Origin: an uncultured Chitinophagaceae bacterium
GTDB taxonomy: Bacteria; Bacteroidota; Bacteroidia; Chitinophagales; Chitinophagaceae
NCBI GenBank assembly: GCA_946885665.1
Contig: CAMPGT010000082.1
Coordinates: forward strand, 1 to 14,304
Length of the DNA: 14,304 nucleotides
Direction of reading: 5' to 3'
The notes under the pieces: generated by a model
What the model was told of the DNA's origin: nothing
The model's input: only the letters and a program-made list of their open reading frames with translations
Databases searched by the model: none
Shown: positions 1-6,767 of the stretch, piece by piece
Position numbering within the stretch: the first letter of the stretch is position 1
How the letters are laid out: every line of letters begins with the position of its first letter
Translations under genes and position numbers: made by a program

Positions 1-240
1 ATGCTTGCCGACGTGATGGGCAGGCGTATTTCAGTGCCTCTCTCGCAGGATTCATCTGCAGCGGGCGCCGTGATCCTCGGGATGAAATCGCTTGGAACCA
101 TTGACTCGTTCACCGATGCGAGTGCTTTTTTCTCCATAAGAGATACCTTTGACCCTGACATGGAGAATCACCGCATCTACAAAGAAAACTATTTGGTGTA
201 TTCGCGTTTATATGAAAGGTTAAAAGACATAAAAAATTAA
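1..240 (+). CDS. gntK: Gluconokinase, FGGY family, C-terminal fragment (5' end outside the window)
   Basis: Only the last 79 codons are present; the frame is open at base 1, so the gene begins upstream. The fragment opens with a LADVMGR segment, followed by an SSAAGAVILGM stretch. These match the C-terminal ATP-binding half of FGGY carbohydrate kinases, where an ADV-G segment precedes an S/A-rich helix. The tail (NHRIYKENYLVYSRLYERLKD) resembles the end of FGGY gluconokinases and xylulokinases. The stop codon at 238-240 lies 3 bases before a 6-phosphogluconate dehydrogenase, which makes gluconate the likeliest substrate: phosphorylation to 6-phosphogluconate would feed the next enzyme directly. 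Family assignment rests on the sequence; substrate assignment rests mainly on the neighbour. Xylulokinase or another FGGY kinase remains possible because the substrate-binding half is missing. Confidence 0.72.
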   Translation: MLADVMGRRISVPLSQDSSAAGAVILGMKSLGTIDSFTDASAFFSIRDTFDPDMENHRIYKENYLVYSRLYERLKDIKN

Positions 241-243
241 GAT

Positions 244-1149
244 ATGCAAATTGGTATCATTGGCCTCGGGAAAATGGGTTACAATCTTGCGCTGAACATG
301 CACAAAAACCTGTTCAATGTTATTGCTTACGATATTGCTGAGGCAACGCGAAAGCGCCTGGCGGAGGAGAAAGTTACGACGGTGGATTCGCTGGAAACCA
401 TGGCCACGGCATTTACCGGGAAAAAGATTGTTTGGCTGATGGTGCCCGCAGGCAAAATTGTGGATGATACGATAGACCTGCTGGCTCCACTGCTGGGAAA
501 GGGCGATATCATTATTGACGGAGGTAATTCCAATTACAAAGATTCGTTGAGGCGCTATGAAAGTTTGCTGGAAAAGGGAATTGATTTTCTTGACTGCGGA
601 ACGAGCGGTGGTGTTTCGGGCGCTTTGGATGGCGTGTGTGCCATGATCGGAGGGAAGAAGGAAGTGTTTGCGGAATGTGAACCTTTGTTCAGGGCCATTT
701 CGCTGCCGGATGGGTACCTGTATTGCGGTGAAGCCGGCAGTGGCCACTTTGTAAAAATGGTGCACAATGGTATCGAGTATGGCATTATGCAATCTATCGC
801 AGAAGGTTTCGACCTGATGCATCACAGCGGGTATAAACTTGATTATGCGGCGGTCGCGGAGTTATGGAACCACGGTTCGGTGATCCGCTCCTGGTTGATG
901 GAGCTCACCCGTGATGCGTTCCTGAAAGATGCGAACCTCGACAAGATAAAGGGGGTGATGAATTCTTCGGGCGAGGCGAAGTGGATGCTGGAAAGCGCGC
1001 TCGACAAAGGTGTTGCAACGCCTGTGGTGGCGCTCTCGCTGCTGATGCGCTACCGCTCGCAGGAGCAGGATACTTTTGGCGGAAAGGTAGTGGCGGCCCT
1101 TCGCAATGAGTTTGGGGGGCACGCCGTGGTGGCGAATAGTAAGGGGTGA
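244..1149 (+). CDS. gnd: 6-phosphogluconate dehydrogenase, decarboxylating, short (about 300 aa) NAD-type
   Basis: The cytoplasmic enzyme oxidatively decarboxylates 6-phosphogluconate to ribulose 5-phosphate. The 301-residue protein starts with a Rossmann fold: GLGKMG at residues 7-12 and an acidic Asp30 at the end of the second strand. That Asp is the pattern of NAD-dependent rather than NADP-dependent enzymes (inference). Substrate and catalytic motifs are intact: GGNSNY near 93-98, GTSGGVSG at 119-126, and HFVKMVHNGIEYG at 168-180 with the expected catalytic Lys171 and substrate-binding Asn175. The length fits the short GntZ/YqeC-type family rather than the roughly 470-residue form. The ATG lies 3 bases after the kinase stop codon, so the two genes are almost certainly one operon forming a gluconate shunt into the pentose phosphate pathway. 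The 46 bases between this gene and convergent mutS show no clear terminator hairpin. Confidence 0.93.
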   Translation: MQIGIIGLGKMGYNLALNMHKNLFNVIAYDIAEATRKRLAEEKVTTVDSLETMATAFTGKKIVWLMVPAGKIVDDTIDLLAPLLGKGDIIIDGGNSNYKDSLRRYESLLEKGIDFLDCGTSGGVSGALDGVCAMIGGKKEVFAECEPLFRAISLPDGYLYCGEAGSGHFVKMVHNGIEYGIMQSIAEGFDLMHHSGYKLDYAAVAELWNHGSVIRSWLMELTRDAFLKDANLDKIKGVMNSSGEAKWMLESALDKGVATPVVALSLLMRYRSQEQDTFGGKVVAALRNEFGGHAVVANSKG

Positions 1150-1195
1150 AACGGGAGAGGGGAGAATTTTTTGAAGGAAAATAAATGTAATACTT

Positions 1196-3796
1196 CTATC
1201 TCAACAACCCCTTCACTTCATTCAACTTCATCAGTGCCTCAACGGGTGTGAGCCGGTTGATATCAATATCCTCCAACAGTTTCCTGATCTCTGCAAAAGT
1301 TTCGCTGTGCGCGTCGAAAATAGAAAGCTGCAATTTCGGTGTGGCAATTTTTTTGATGCTTTCCTGCAGGTGCTCTTCTACATGCTTTTCCTCGAGTTGC
1401 TTCAATATTTCGTTGGCCCGGTTGATCAGCGCAGGCGGCATACCCGCCATCCTGGCCACATGGATCCCGAAACTGTGCTTGCTTCCGCCGGCAGCGAGCT
1501 TACGCAGAAAAATGATCTTATTACCCACTTCCTTATTGGTGATGTGGTAGTTTTTTACGCGCGGCAATTTATTTTCCAGCTCGTTCAGCTCATGGTAATG
1601 GGTGGCGAAAAGTGTTTTCGGCGCCTGGTGTGAATTGTGCAGGTATTCGGCAATGCTCCAGGCAATGGAAATACCATCATAGGTAGATGTACCCCTTCCT
1701 ATCTCGTCGAGAAGTATGAGGCTGGAAGATGTGATGTTGTTGATGATGGATGCGGTTTCGTTCATCTCCACCATAAAGGTTGATTCGCCTCCGCTGAGGT
1801 TGTCGCTGGCGCCAACCCTTGTGAAAATTTTATCGGTTATCGGGATCAATGCTTTATCGGCCGGCACAAAACTTCCCATGTGTGCCATCAGCGTAATGAG
1901 GGCCGTTTGCCGCAACACCGCGCTTTTACCGCTCATATTCGGCCCCGTGAGAATGATGATCTGTTCTGTTGACGGATCGAGATGGATGTCGTTGGCGATG
2001 TACGGATCGCCGGCGGGCAGGTTCCTTTCAATAACGGGATGGCGGCTTTCGTGTAATGACAGTTCATGGCCGCCGTGCAATTGCGGCTTGTGATAATTAT
2101 AAAGAACGGCATTGTTCGCAAAGCAGATAAGGCAGTCGATGATCGCCAGCACGTTCCCGTTTACCTGCATCGGCGAGATATAATCCTGGAGCTCGAGCAG
2201 CAGCTTCTCATACAGCTCCATCTCAATCACGAGCATCTTGTCTTCCGCGCCAACAATCTTCTCTTCATATTCCTTCAGCTCCGGCGTAATATATCTTTCG
2301 GCATTAGCCAGCGTTTGCTTGCGCAGCCATCTTTCAGGCACCTTGCTTTTTTGCGAATTCGTTACTTCGAGATAGTAGCCGAACACGTTGTTGTAACCAA
2401 TTTTCAGGGTGGATATCCCGGTGCTTTCCTGCTCCTGCTGCTGCAGCGACACGAGGTATTGTTTGCCACCGGTGGCGATCGAACGCAATTCATCCAGTTC
2501 ACGTGAAACACCTTCTTTGATCACGCCTCCTTTGTTGGCCGTTACCGGCGGGTTTTCAGGAAGGTAATGTCTTATCCGGTTGAAAATATACTCGCAGGGA
2601 TTGAGTGCATCGGCCAGTCGCCTTAAATAATCATTCTCTGCATTTTTACACACCTCTCTGATCTTCTCTATATGTTCGAGCCCGCGTGCTATCTGCATCA
2701 CTTCGCGCGGGTTCACTTTTTTGACGGGAATTTTGCTGACGAGCCGTTCCACGTCACCACATTGCCTGATGTATTGGGTAACTTTGTTGCGCAGGTCCAC
2801 CTCTTTGATAAAGAATTCCACGAGGCCGAGGCGCTCGTTGATCCTCGTCTCATCTTTGAGTGGCATGATGGTCCACCGCCGCAGCAGTCTCGCTCCCATG
2901 GGCGAAATGGTATTGTCGAGCACGCGCAGCAGGCATTGCTGGCCCTCGCCGCCGGTGCCCAGCAATTCGAGGTTGCGTATGGTGAACTTGTCCATCCACA
3001 GGTGATCGTCTTTATCTATCCGTTGTATGGCGGAGATGTGCTGCAGGTTGGGATGTTCAGTGTCGCGCAGGTAGTGCAGTATGGCGCCTGCGGCCACGAT
3101 GGCGTCCGACATTTCTTCGATCCCGAACCCTTTCAGCGAATGTGTCTGAAAGTGTTTCAGCAGACTCTCGGCGGCATATTTATGATCGAATATCCAGCTC
3201 TCGAGTGAATAGGTATAGAATGAGGCGCCAAATGTTTCCTTGAAAAATTTCTGGTGGCTTCTTTGAAATATTACTTCTGCGGGCTTTAGCGTTTGGAGAA
3301 GCTTGTCTACATAATCCTGGGATCCTTCGGCGGCGAAGAATTCGCCGGTGGTGATGTCGAGGAAAGCAATTCCCGACTGCTTTTCATTGAAATGAATGGC
3401 TGCCAGGAAATTGTTATGGCTATGATCGAGCAGCTTTTCGTTTGTGGCGATGCCCGGAGTAACCAGTTCGGTGACGCCCCTTTTGACGATGCCCTTTGCC
3501 TGCTTCGGGTCTTCGAGCTGGTCGCAAATGGCAACGCGGTACCCGGCTTTGACGAGTTTATGCAGGTACGTGTCGAGCGCGTGGTGCGGAAAACCGGCCA
3601 GTTCACTTGACGACGCCGATCCGTTGTTCCTTTTGGTAAGAGTAATTCCCAGCACCCTGGAGGTAATAACGGCATCTTCAGAGAAGGTTTCGTAAAAATC
3701 ACCCACCCTGAAAAGCAGCACGGCGTCTGGATATTTCTGCTTGATGGCCCTGTGCTGTTGCATCAGGGGCGTATCGTTTGTGGTTTTGACTGTCAA
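1196..3796 (-). CDS. mutS: DNA mismatch repair protein MutS
   Basis: This is the mismatch-recognition ATPase of methyl-independent or methyl-directed mismatch repair; it acts as a dimer with MutL. The predicted protein of 866 residues is normal for MutS1. The mismatch-binding Phe-x-Glu motif lies in GDFYETF (Phe34, Glu36), Walker A is GPNMSGKS at 618-625, Walker B contains Asp697-Glu698 followed by IGRGTS, and an ATHYHEL motif follows. The open frame continues upstream to 4117, but that part lies antisense to the divergent methyltransferase gene and does not resemble MutS. A TTG at 3796 places NDTPLMQQ at the usual N-terminal position. The first in-frame ATG within the conserved region (3763, the M of LMQQ) would cut off the usual residues before TPLMQQ, so TTG is preferred. 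All domains appear complete and no frameshift is seen. Confidence 0.95.
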   Translation of the reverse strand: MTVKTTNDTPLMQQHRAIKQKYPDAVLLFRVGDFYETFSEDAVITSRVLGITLTKRNNGSASSSELAGFPHHALDTYLHKLVKAGYRVAICDQLEDPKQAKGIVKRGVTELVTPGIATNEKLLDHSHNNFLAAIHFNEKQSGIAFLDITTGEFFAAEGSQDYVDKLLQTLKPAEVIFQRSHQKFFKETFGASFYTYSLESWIFDHKYAAESLLKHFQTHSLKGFGIEEMSDAIVAAGAILHYLRDTEHPNLQHISAIQRIDKDDHLWMDKFTIRNLELLGTGGEGQQCLLRVLDNTISPMGARLLRRWTIMPLKDETRINERLGLVEFFIKEVDLRNKVTQYIRQCGDVERLVSKIPVKKVNPREVMQIARGLEHIEKIREVCKNAENDYLRRLADALNPCEYIFNRIRHYLPENPPVTANKGGVIKEGVSRELDELRSIATGGKQYLVSLQQQEQESTGISTLKIGYNNVFGYYLEVTNSQKSKVPERWLRKQTLANAERYITPELKEYEEKIVGAEDKMLVIEMELYEKLLLELQDYISPMQVNGNVLAIIDCLICFANNAVLYNYHKPQLHGGHELSLHESRHPVIERNLPAGDPYIANDIHLDPSTEQIIILTGPNMSGKSAVLRQTALITLMAHMGSFVPADKALIPITDKIFTRVGASDNLSGGESTFMVEMNETASIINNITSSSLILLDEIGRGTSTYDGISIAWSIAEYLHNSHQAPKTLFATHYHELNELENKLPRVKNYHITNKEVGNKIIFLRKLAAGGSKHSFGIHVARMAGMPPALINRANEILKQLEEKHVEEHLQESIKKIATPKLQLSIFDAHSETFAEIRKLLEDIDINRLTPVEALMKLNEVKGLLR

Positions 3797-3862
3797 TGAT
3801 GTATTATGAAATCCGGAAATTGCGTAAAATCGCCAAATTATAACATTATAAGCGACTGAACT
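3797..3862. promoter_or_regulatory. Divergent intergenic promoter region between mutS and the RNA methyltransferase gene
   Basis: These 66 AT-rich bases separate two divergent genes, so both promoters must lie here or within the gene ends. The hexamer TTATAA, itself a palindrome, occurs at 3838-3843 and again at 3846-3851 with a 2-base spacer. No exact TAnnTTTG element was found in either direction; the mutS-strand TATAATTTG comes within one inserted base. The TTATAA pair could be AT-rich promoter sequence or an operator; the sequence does not decide. Confidence 0.4.
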
Positions 3863-4396
3863 TTGAAAATTAAAAAAAATGCCGACCTCGGGCGGATGTC
3901 CGTTGAAGACTTCAGGCAATCGGAAAAAAATCCGCTGACGGTGGTGCTCGATAATGTGCGGAGCATGCACAATGTGGGCAGCGTGTTCAGGACCGCGGAT
4001 GCGTTCCTCCTCAGCGGCATATGGCTGTGCGGGTACACACCCCGGCCGCCGCACAGGGATATTCACAAGACGGCGCTCGGGGCAACGGAAACGGTGGAAT
4101 GGCATTATGCGGAACATACGTTGGATGCAGTGTTGACTTTAAAAAGCGAAGGTTGCAGGATCTTTGCGGTTGAACAAGTGGAAAAAAGCATTCCTTTGCA
4201 GGAATTTTCTTTCGATTTTTCCGAAAAACTGGCAGTGATTTTTGGAAATGAAGTCGTAGGGATCGACGAGGAAGTGCTGAAGTTGTGCGACGGGTTCATC
4301 GAGATACCGCAGTTTGGGATGAAGCACTCGCTGAATGTATCGGTTGCCGCAGGCATCGTGCTGTGGGAGCTGGTGAGGGCGAGGGGGGAGCAATAG
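3863..4396 (+). CDS. SpoU/TrmH-family RNA 2'-O-methyltransferase
   Basis: This is a small SPOUT-class enzyme expected to use S-adenosylmethionine to methylate a ribose 2'-OH in tRNA or rRNA; the target cannot be read from sequence. The 177 residues carry all three SpoU motifs: NVGSVFRTADA near 37-47 (Asn37, Arg43), IFGNEVVGI at 126-134, and IPQFGMKHSLNVSVAAGIVLWE from 148, which contributes to the trefoil-knot cofactor site. An in-frame TGA at 3857-3859 limits the start. TTG at 3863 gives a KNADLGRMSVEDF N-terminus that fits the family; ATG at 3896 would remove the NADLGR segment. No L30e-like or other RNA-binding extension is present, so it is the minimal single-domain type. The TAG stop at 4394-4396 lies inside the first unit of a GCAATAG heptamer array, so the final Gln codon is also repeat-derived. 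Confidence 0.88.
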   Translation: MKIKKNADLGRMSVEDFRQSEKNPLTVVLDNVRSMHNVGSVFRTADAFLLSGIWLCGYTPRPPHRDIHKTALGATETVEWHYAEHTLDAVLTLKSEGCRIFAVEQVEKSIPLQEFSFDFSEKLAVIFGNEVVGIDEEVLKLCDGFIEIPQFGMKHSLNVSVAAGIVLWELVRARGEQ

Positions 4397-4424
4397 GCAA
4401 TAGGCAATGGGCAATGGGCAATGA
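4390..4424 (+). repeat. Heptamer tandem array, GCAATRR x5
   Basis: Five contiguous 7-base units: GCAATAG twice, GCAATGG twice, GCAATGA once. The first unit contains the last sense codon (CAA) and the TAG stop of the preceding gene. The array is the reverse complement of the CTATTGC/CCATTGC array at 4501-4542 and of the CATTGCC arrays at 5961 and 9222 onward. Confidence 0.95.
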
Positions 4425-4439
4425 AGAAACACGACTCTT

Positions 4440-4485
4440 CGTTGAATTGAAATGTTTTTTTCAACGGTTAAAAAACCTTTTTTTT
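4440..4485 (+). terminator. Probable intrinsic terminator after the RNA methyltransferase gene
   Basis: There are two successive stem-loops. The first pairs CGTTGAA (4440-4446) with TTCAACG (4460-4466). The second pairs GGTT (4466-4469) with AACC (4474-4477) and is followed at once by eight T residues (4478-4485). The two share base 4466, so they may be alternatives. The short second stem is weak, but the T-run and position favour termination. The whole element sits in the loop between two opposed heptamer arrays that could pair around it. Confidence 0.6.
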
Positions 4486-4500
4486 ATTTATTAAATAAAT

Positions 4501-4542
4501 CTATTGCCTATTGCCTATTGCCCATTGCTGATTGCCCTTTGC
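4501..4542 (+). repeat. Heptamer tandem array, CTATTGC/CCATTGC, inverted relative to 4390-4424
   Basis: Six in-register heptamers: CTATTGC three times, then CCATTGC, TGATTGC and a degenerate CCTTTGC. It is complementary to the array at 4390-4424. In a transcript crossing both, GCAAUAG units can pair perfectly with CUAUUGC units and GCAAUGG units with CCAUUGC, or with CUAUUGC through a G-U wobble. It ends about 20 bases before the start codon of the prenyltransferase gene, so it lies in that gene's promoter or leader. Confidence 0.93.
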
Positions 4543-4561
4543 CGAGCTAACAAAAAACGCC

Positions 4562-5482
4562 ATGCTTAAAAACTATCTTTCCCTCATAAAATTCTCCCAC
4601 ACCATCTTCGCGATGCCATTTGCGATGATAGGTTTCGTGCTGGCGTTGATGAGTGGCCCCTTTTCCATAACGTGGAACCTCGGCGGTCCCGCCGAATGGA
4701 TGGATCCTTTATGGAGAACGATCGGTACGCGCGACCTGTTACTGAAGCTTTTCCTGGTTGTTTTGTGTATGGTCTTCGCCCGCAGCGCCGCCATGGCCTT
4801 CAACCGGTGGCTCGATAAAAACTTCGATGCAAAGAATCCGCGTACCGCCATCCGTGAAATACCCGCAGGAATTATCTCGGCGAACAACGCCCTGATATTC
4901 GTCATCATCAACTGCATCGCATTTATTATTACTACCTGGTTCATCAACCGCATCTGCTTTTATCTTTCTTTCGTTGCCCTGTTCATTATTCTGTTTTACA
5001 GTTACACAAAAAGGTTCACGCCGCTCTGTCATTTGGTGCTCGGACTGGGCTTGTCGCTCGCCCCCATTGGCGCGTACCTCGCCGTAACGGGCCGGTTCGA
5101 CATTGTTCCGGTATTGTTTTCCATTATCGTTTTGTGCTGGGTAAGCGGGTTCGATGTTATCTATGCGTTGCAGGACGAAGAGTTTGACCGGTCTCAGCAG
5201 CTTAAATCCATTCCTGTATGGCTCGGGAAAAAACGCGCGCTGCGTTTTTCGGAGATACTGCATACCATTTGCGGAGTGCTGGTAATAATTATCGGGATGT
5301 TCACGCCATTTAGCTGGCTGTACTGGATAGGTACGGCGATTTTTTGCGGCATGCTCATTTATCAACATTCCATTGTCAAACCCAATGATCTTTCGAAGGT
5401 CAACATTGCCTTCATGACGGCCAACGGCGTGGCCAGCGTTGCCTTCGCGGTGTTTGTTATTCTGGACATGCTTATCCTTTAA
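4562..5482 (+). CDS. UbiA-family polyprenyltransferase (4-hydroxybenzoate polyprenyltransferase-like; possibly menaquinone pathway MqnP)
   Basis: This is an integral membrane enzyme of the UbiA superfamily, which joins a polyprenyl diphosphate to an aromatic acceptor. The 306-residue protein is strongly hydrophobic with about eight to nine likely membrane helices. It shows both Asp-rich Mg-diphosphate motifs: NRWLDKNFD at 81-89, followed by NPRTAIREIPAG, and SGFDVIYALQDEEFDR at about 195-210. This pattern fits the UbiA-like group found in Bacteroidota, which make menaquinone rather than ubiquinone, so a menaquinone role is more likely than ubiquinone synthesis (inference). ATG at 4562 is chosen because MLKNYLSLIKFSHTIFAMPFA is the usual N-terminus. 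The TTG extension from 4532 would read through heptamer repeats. Residues 31-57 form a longer first loop than I expect for the family. ruvX follows after 3 bases, so they are probably cotranscribed. Confidence 0.85.
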   Translation: MLKNYLSLIKFSHTIFAMPFAMIGFVLALMSGPFSITWNLGGPAEWMDPLWRTIGTRDLLLKLFLVVLCMVFARSAAMAFNRWLDKNFDAKNPRTAIREIPAGIISANNALIFVIINCIAFIITTWFINRICFYLSFVALFIILFYSYTKRFTPLCHLVLGLGLSLAPIGAYLAVTGRFDIVPVLFSIIVLCWVSGFDVIYALQDEEFDRSQQLKSIPVWLGKKRALRFSEILHTICGVLVIIIGMFTPFSWLYWIGTAIFCGMLIYQHSIVKPNDLSKVNIAFMTANGVASVAFAVFVILDMLIL

Positions 5483-5485
5483 TTC

Positions 5486-5899
5486 ATGGCAAGGATCATC
5501 GCAATAGATTATGGGTTGAAACGAACGGGACTGGCGGTAACCGATCCGCTGCAGATCATTGCAACGGGGCTCACCACCCTTCCCTCGCACGAGGTGATAA
5601 AATTTCTTAAGGAGTATTTTCTAAAAGAAGAAGTGGAACTGGTGATTGTGGGTGAGCCGAAAAACCTGGATGATACGGATACGCATGCCACGCCGATTGT
5701 GAAGCGGTTCGTTAAGAAGATCATGAAAGAATTTCCGTCCATGCGCATCATTACGGTTGATGAGCGGTACACTTCGAAGATGGCCTCGCGGGCGATGATC
5801 GATATGGGGATGAAGAAGATGCAGCGGCGGGATAAGTCGCTGGTAGACGAGATCGCCGCGACGATGATGTTGCAGGAATATTTAGGGAATAAAAGTTAA
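5486..5899 (+). CDS. ruvX: Putative pre-16S rRNA nuclease / Holliday junction resolvase RuvX (YqgF family)
   Basis: The protein has a small RNase H-like fold. Members are annotated either as a Holliday junction resolvase or as the nuclease that trims the 5' end of 16S rRNA; the sequence does not choose between these. The 137 residues match the usual length. The expected acidic residues are present: Asp8 in AIDYGLKRTG, the VIVGEPKNLD strand, Asp92-Glu93 in VDERYTS, and Asp121 in LVDEIAA. ATG at 5486 is 3 bases after the prenyltransferase stop codon. The last two codons (Lys-Ser) and the TAA stop at 5897-5899 are supplied by an AAAAGTT heptamer array that begins at 5891, so the natural C-terminus after EYLGN has been replaced or the stop donated by the repeat. 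Conserved residues are unaffected. Confidence 0.92.
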   Translation: MARIIAIDYGLKRTGLAVTDPLQIIATGLTTLPSHEVIKFLKEYFLKEEVELVIVGEPKNLDDTDTHATPIVKRFVKKIMKEFPSMRIITVDERYTSKMASRAMIDMGMKKMQRRDKSLVDEIAATMMLQEYLGNKS

Positions 5900-5974
5900 A
5901 AGTTAAAAGTTAAAAGTTAAAACTGAAGAACCTCTCACGTTTCACGCCTCACGTCTCACGGTTGCCCATTGCCG
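5891..5974 (+). repeat. Composite phase-locked heptamer array (AAAAGTT, TCTCACG and ATTGCCC families)
   Basis: Twelve consecutive 7-base units in one register: AAAAGTT four times (5891-5918), AAAACTG, AAGAACC, then TCTCACG, TTTCACG, CCTCACG, TCTCACG (5933-5960), then GTTGCCC and ATTGCCG (5961-5974). The motif changes completely between families but the 7-base step does not slip. The first 37 bases (5891-5927) are identical to 9161-9197. The first nine bases lie in the end of ruvX. Confidence 0.95.
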
Positions 5975-5977
5975 CCT

Positions 5978-6039
5978 GTCCACCCCCGTCGCCTTCGGCG
6001 ACACCCCGCCAGCGGGGGGGACGGTTGCCTTTCGGGCAA
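5978..6039. repeat. GC-rich REP-like palindromic element with three hairpins
   Basis: There are three palindromes in a row: GTCGCC-TTC-GGCGAC at 5988-6002; CCCCGC-CA-GCGGGG at 6004-6017; and TTGCC-TTTCG-GGCAA at 6025-6039. An outer stem can also form between GTCC..CCCCC (5978-5987) and GGGGGGGAC (6014-6022). Clustered GC-rich hairpins beside C-runs and G-runs are typical of repetitive extragenic palindromes, which in many genomes are moved by REP-associated (TnpA-REP) transposases. No such transposase is encoded in the window. It interrupts a heptamer locus, with arrays on both sides. Calling it a dispersed element is inference from structure. Confidence 0.65.
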
Positions 6040-6062
6040 AATTTAAAAACTGAAAACCTCTC

Positions 6063-6146
6063 CCATTGCCGTCTGCCGTCTCCCGTCTGCCGTCTCCCGT
6101 CTCACGTCTCCCGTCTCACGTCTCCCGTCTCCCGTCTCCCGTCTCC
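6063..6146 (+). repeat. Heptamer tandem array, CGTCTCC/CGTCTCA/CGTCTGC x11 preceded by CCATTGC
   Basis: One CCATTGC unit (6063-6069) is followed without register change by eleven CGTCTNN units (6070-6146): seven CGTCTCC, two CGTCTGC and two CGTCTCA. The variants alternate in the first half and become uniform in the second, as expected from successive local duplications. Just upstream, 6046-6060 repeats the AAAACTGAA..ACCTCT stretch that follows the AAAAGTT array at 5919. The array ends 11 bases before a TAnnTTTG element for def and so covers the place where its -33 box would lie. Confidence 0.96.
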
Positions 6147-6157
6147 AAAATCCGTCG

Positions 6158-6165
6158 TAAATTTG
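6158..6165 (+). promoter_or_regulatory. Bacteroidota-type -7 promoter element for def
   Basis: TAAATTTG matches TAnnTTTG exactly. It ends 23 bases before the def ATG, predicting a leader of about 20 bases. No convincing TTG/TTTG -33 element is visible because the upstream DNA is the CGTCTCC array. Confidence 0.6.
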
Positions 6166-6188
6166 CCGCAGCATAAACCGACATATTC

Positions 6189-6767
6189 ATGATACTTCCG
6201 ATAGTGGCATATGGGGCGCCGATACTCAGAACAGTAAGCACAGACATTACAAAGGAGTACCCCGGCCTGGATAAGTTCATCGCCGACATGTGGGAAACCA
6301 TGTACGCCAGCAACGGCGTTGGCCTGGCTGCGCCGCAGGTGAACCGGAACATCCGGGTTTTCGTAATGGACAGCCAGCAAATATTTGAAAACCAGGAAGA
6401 TGAAGATAAGGGACGCTACCCCGATGAACCCGGTATCAGGCAAGTGTTCATCAATGCCCACATCACGGAGGTGAATGGAAATGAATGGGTGTACAATGAA
6501 GGGTGCCTCAGTATCCCTAAAATAAGGGAAGACGTATCCCGCAACGAGCAGATCACCCTCGAATACGTGGATGAAAATTTCGAGAGGCACGTGCAAACCT
6601 TCAACGGGCTCACCGCACGCATCATTCTCCACGAATACGATCACATAGAAGGCAAGCTGTTCATCGATTATCTCAAACCACTGAAAAGGAAGCTCATGAA
6701 AGGAAAACTCGACGACATCTCGAAAGGCAAAGTGAAGGTGGATTATAAAATGATGTTCGTGAAGTGA
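6189..6767 (+). CDS. def: Peptide deformylase
   Basis: This metalloenzyme removes the formyl group from the N-terminal methionine of nascent proteins. The protein is 192 residues. All three family motifs are intact: GVGLAAPQ at 43-50, EGCLS at 104-108 and HEYDH at 148-152, giving Cys106, His148 and His152 as metal ligands and Glu149 as the catalytic residue. A QQIFENQEDEDKGRYPD stretch between motifs 1 and 2 (about 63-79) is an insertion common in Bacteroidota enzymes. The ATG at 6189 gives the normal MILPIVAYG N-terminus and has its own -7 element upstream. Its TGA stop overlaps the GTG start of the next gene, suggesting translational coupling. ruvX before def is a common order in Bacteroidota, but here the two are separated by nearly 290 bases of repeats. 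Confidence 0.96.
   Translation: MILPIVAYGAPILRTVSTDITKEYPGLDKFIADMWETMYASNGVGLAAPQVNRNIRVFVMDSQQIFENQEDEDKGRYPDEPGIRQVFINAHITEVNGNEWVYNEGCLSIPKIREDVSRNEQITLEYVDENFERHVQTFNGLTARIILHEYDHIEGKLFIDYLKPLKRKLMKGKLDDISKGKVKVDYKMMFVK

Noticed and set aside
3797..4117. Upstream extension of the mutS reading frame by 107 codons
   Set aside because: It lies antisense to the start of the SpoU methyltransferase gene, and its sequence has no resemblance to MutS N-termini.
4739..5590. 283-codon open frame antisense to the prenyltransferase and ruvX genes
   Set aside because: It spans two well-supported genes and has shadow-like composition (rich in Arg, Asn and Gln) with no motif.
5891..6146. CRISPR array or minisatellite-coded protein as explanation for the repeat block
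   Set aside because: Units are 7 bases and contiguous with no spacers, and the period is not a multiple of 3 with no long conserved frame.
5962..6192. Open frame of 76 codons over the repeat region
   Set aside because: It is composed of translated heptamers and palindromes, with no domain and no conservation expected; period-7 DNA without stops gives open frames by chance.
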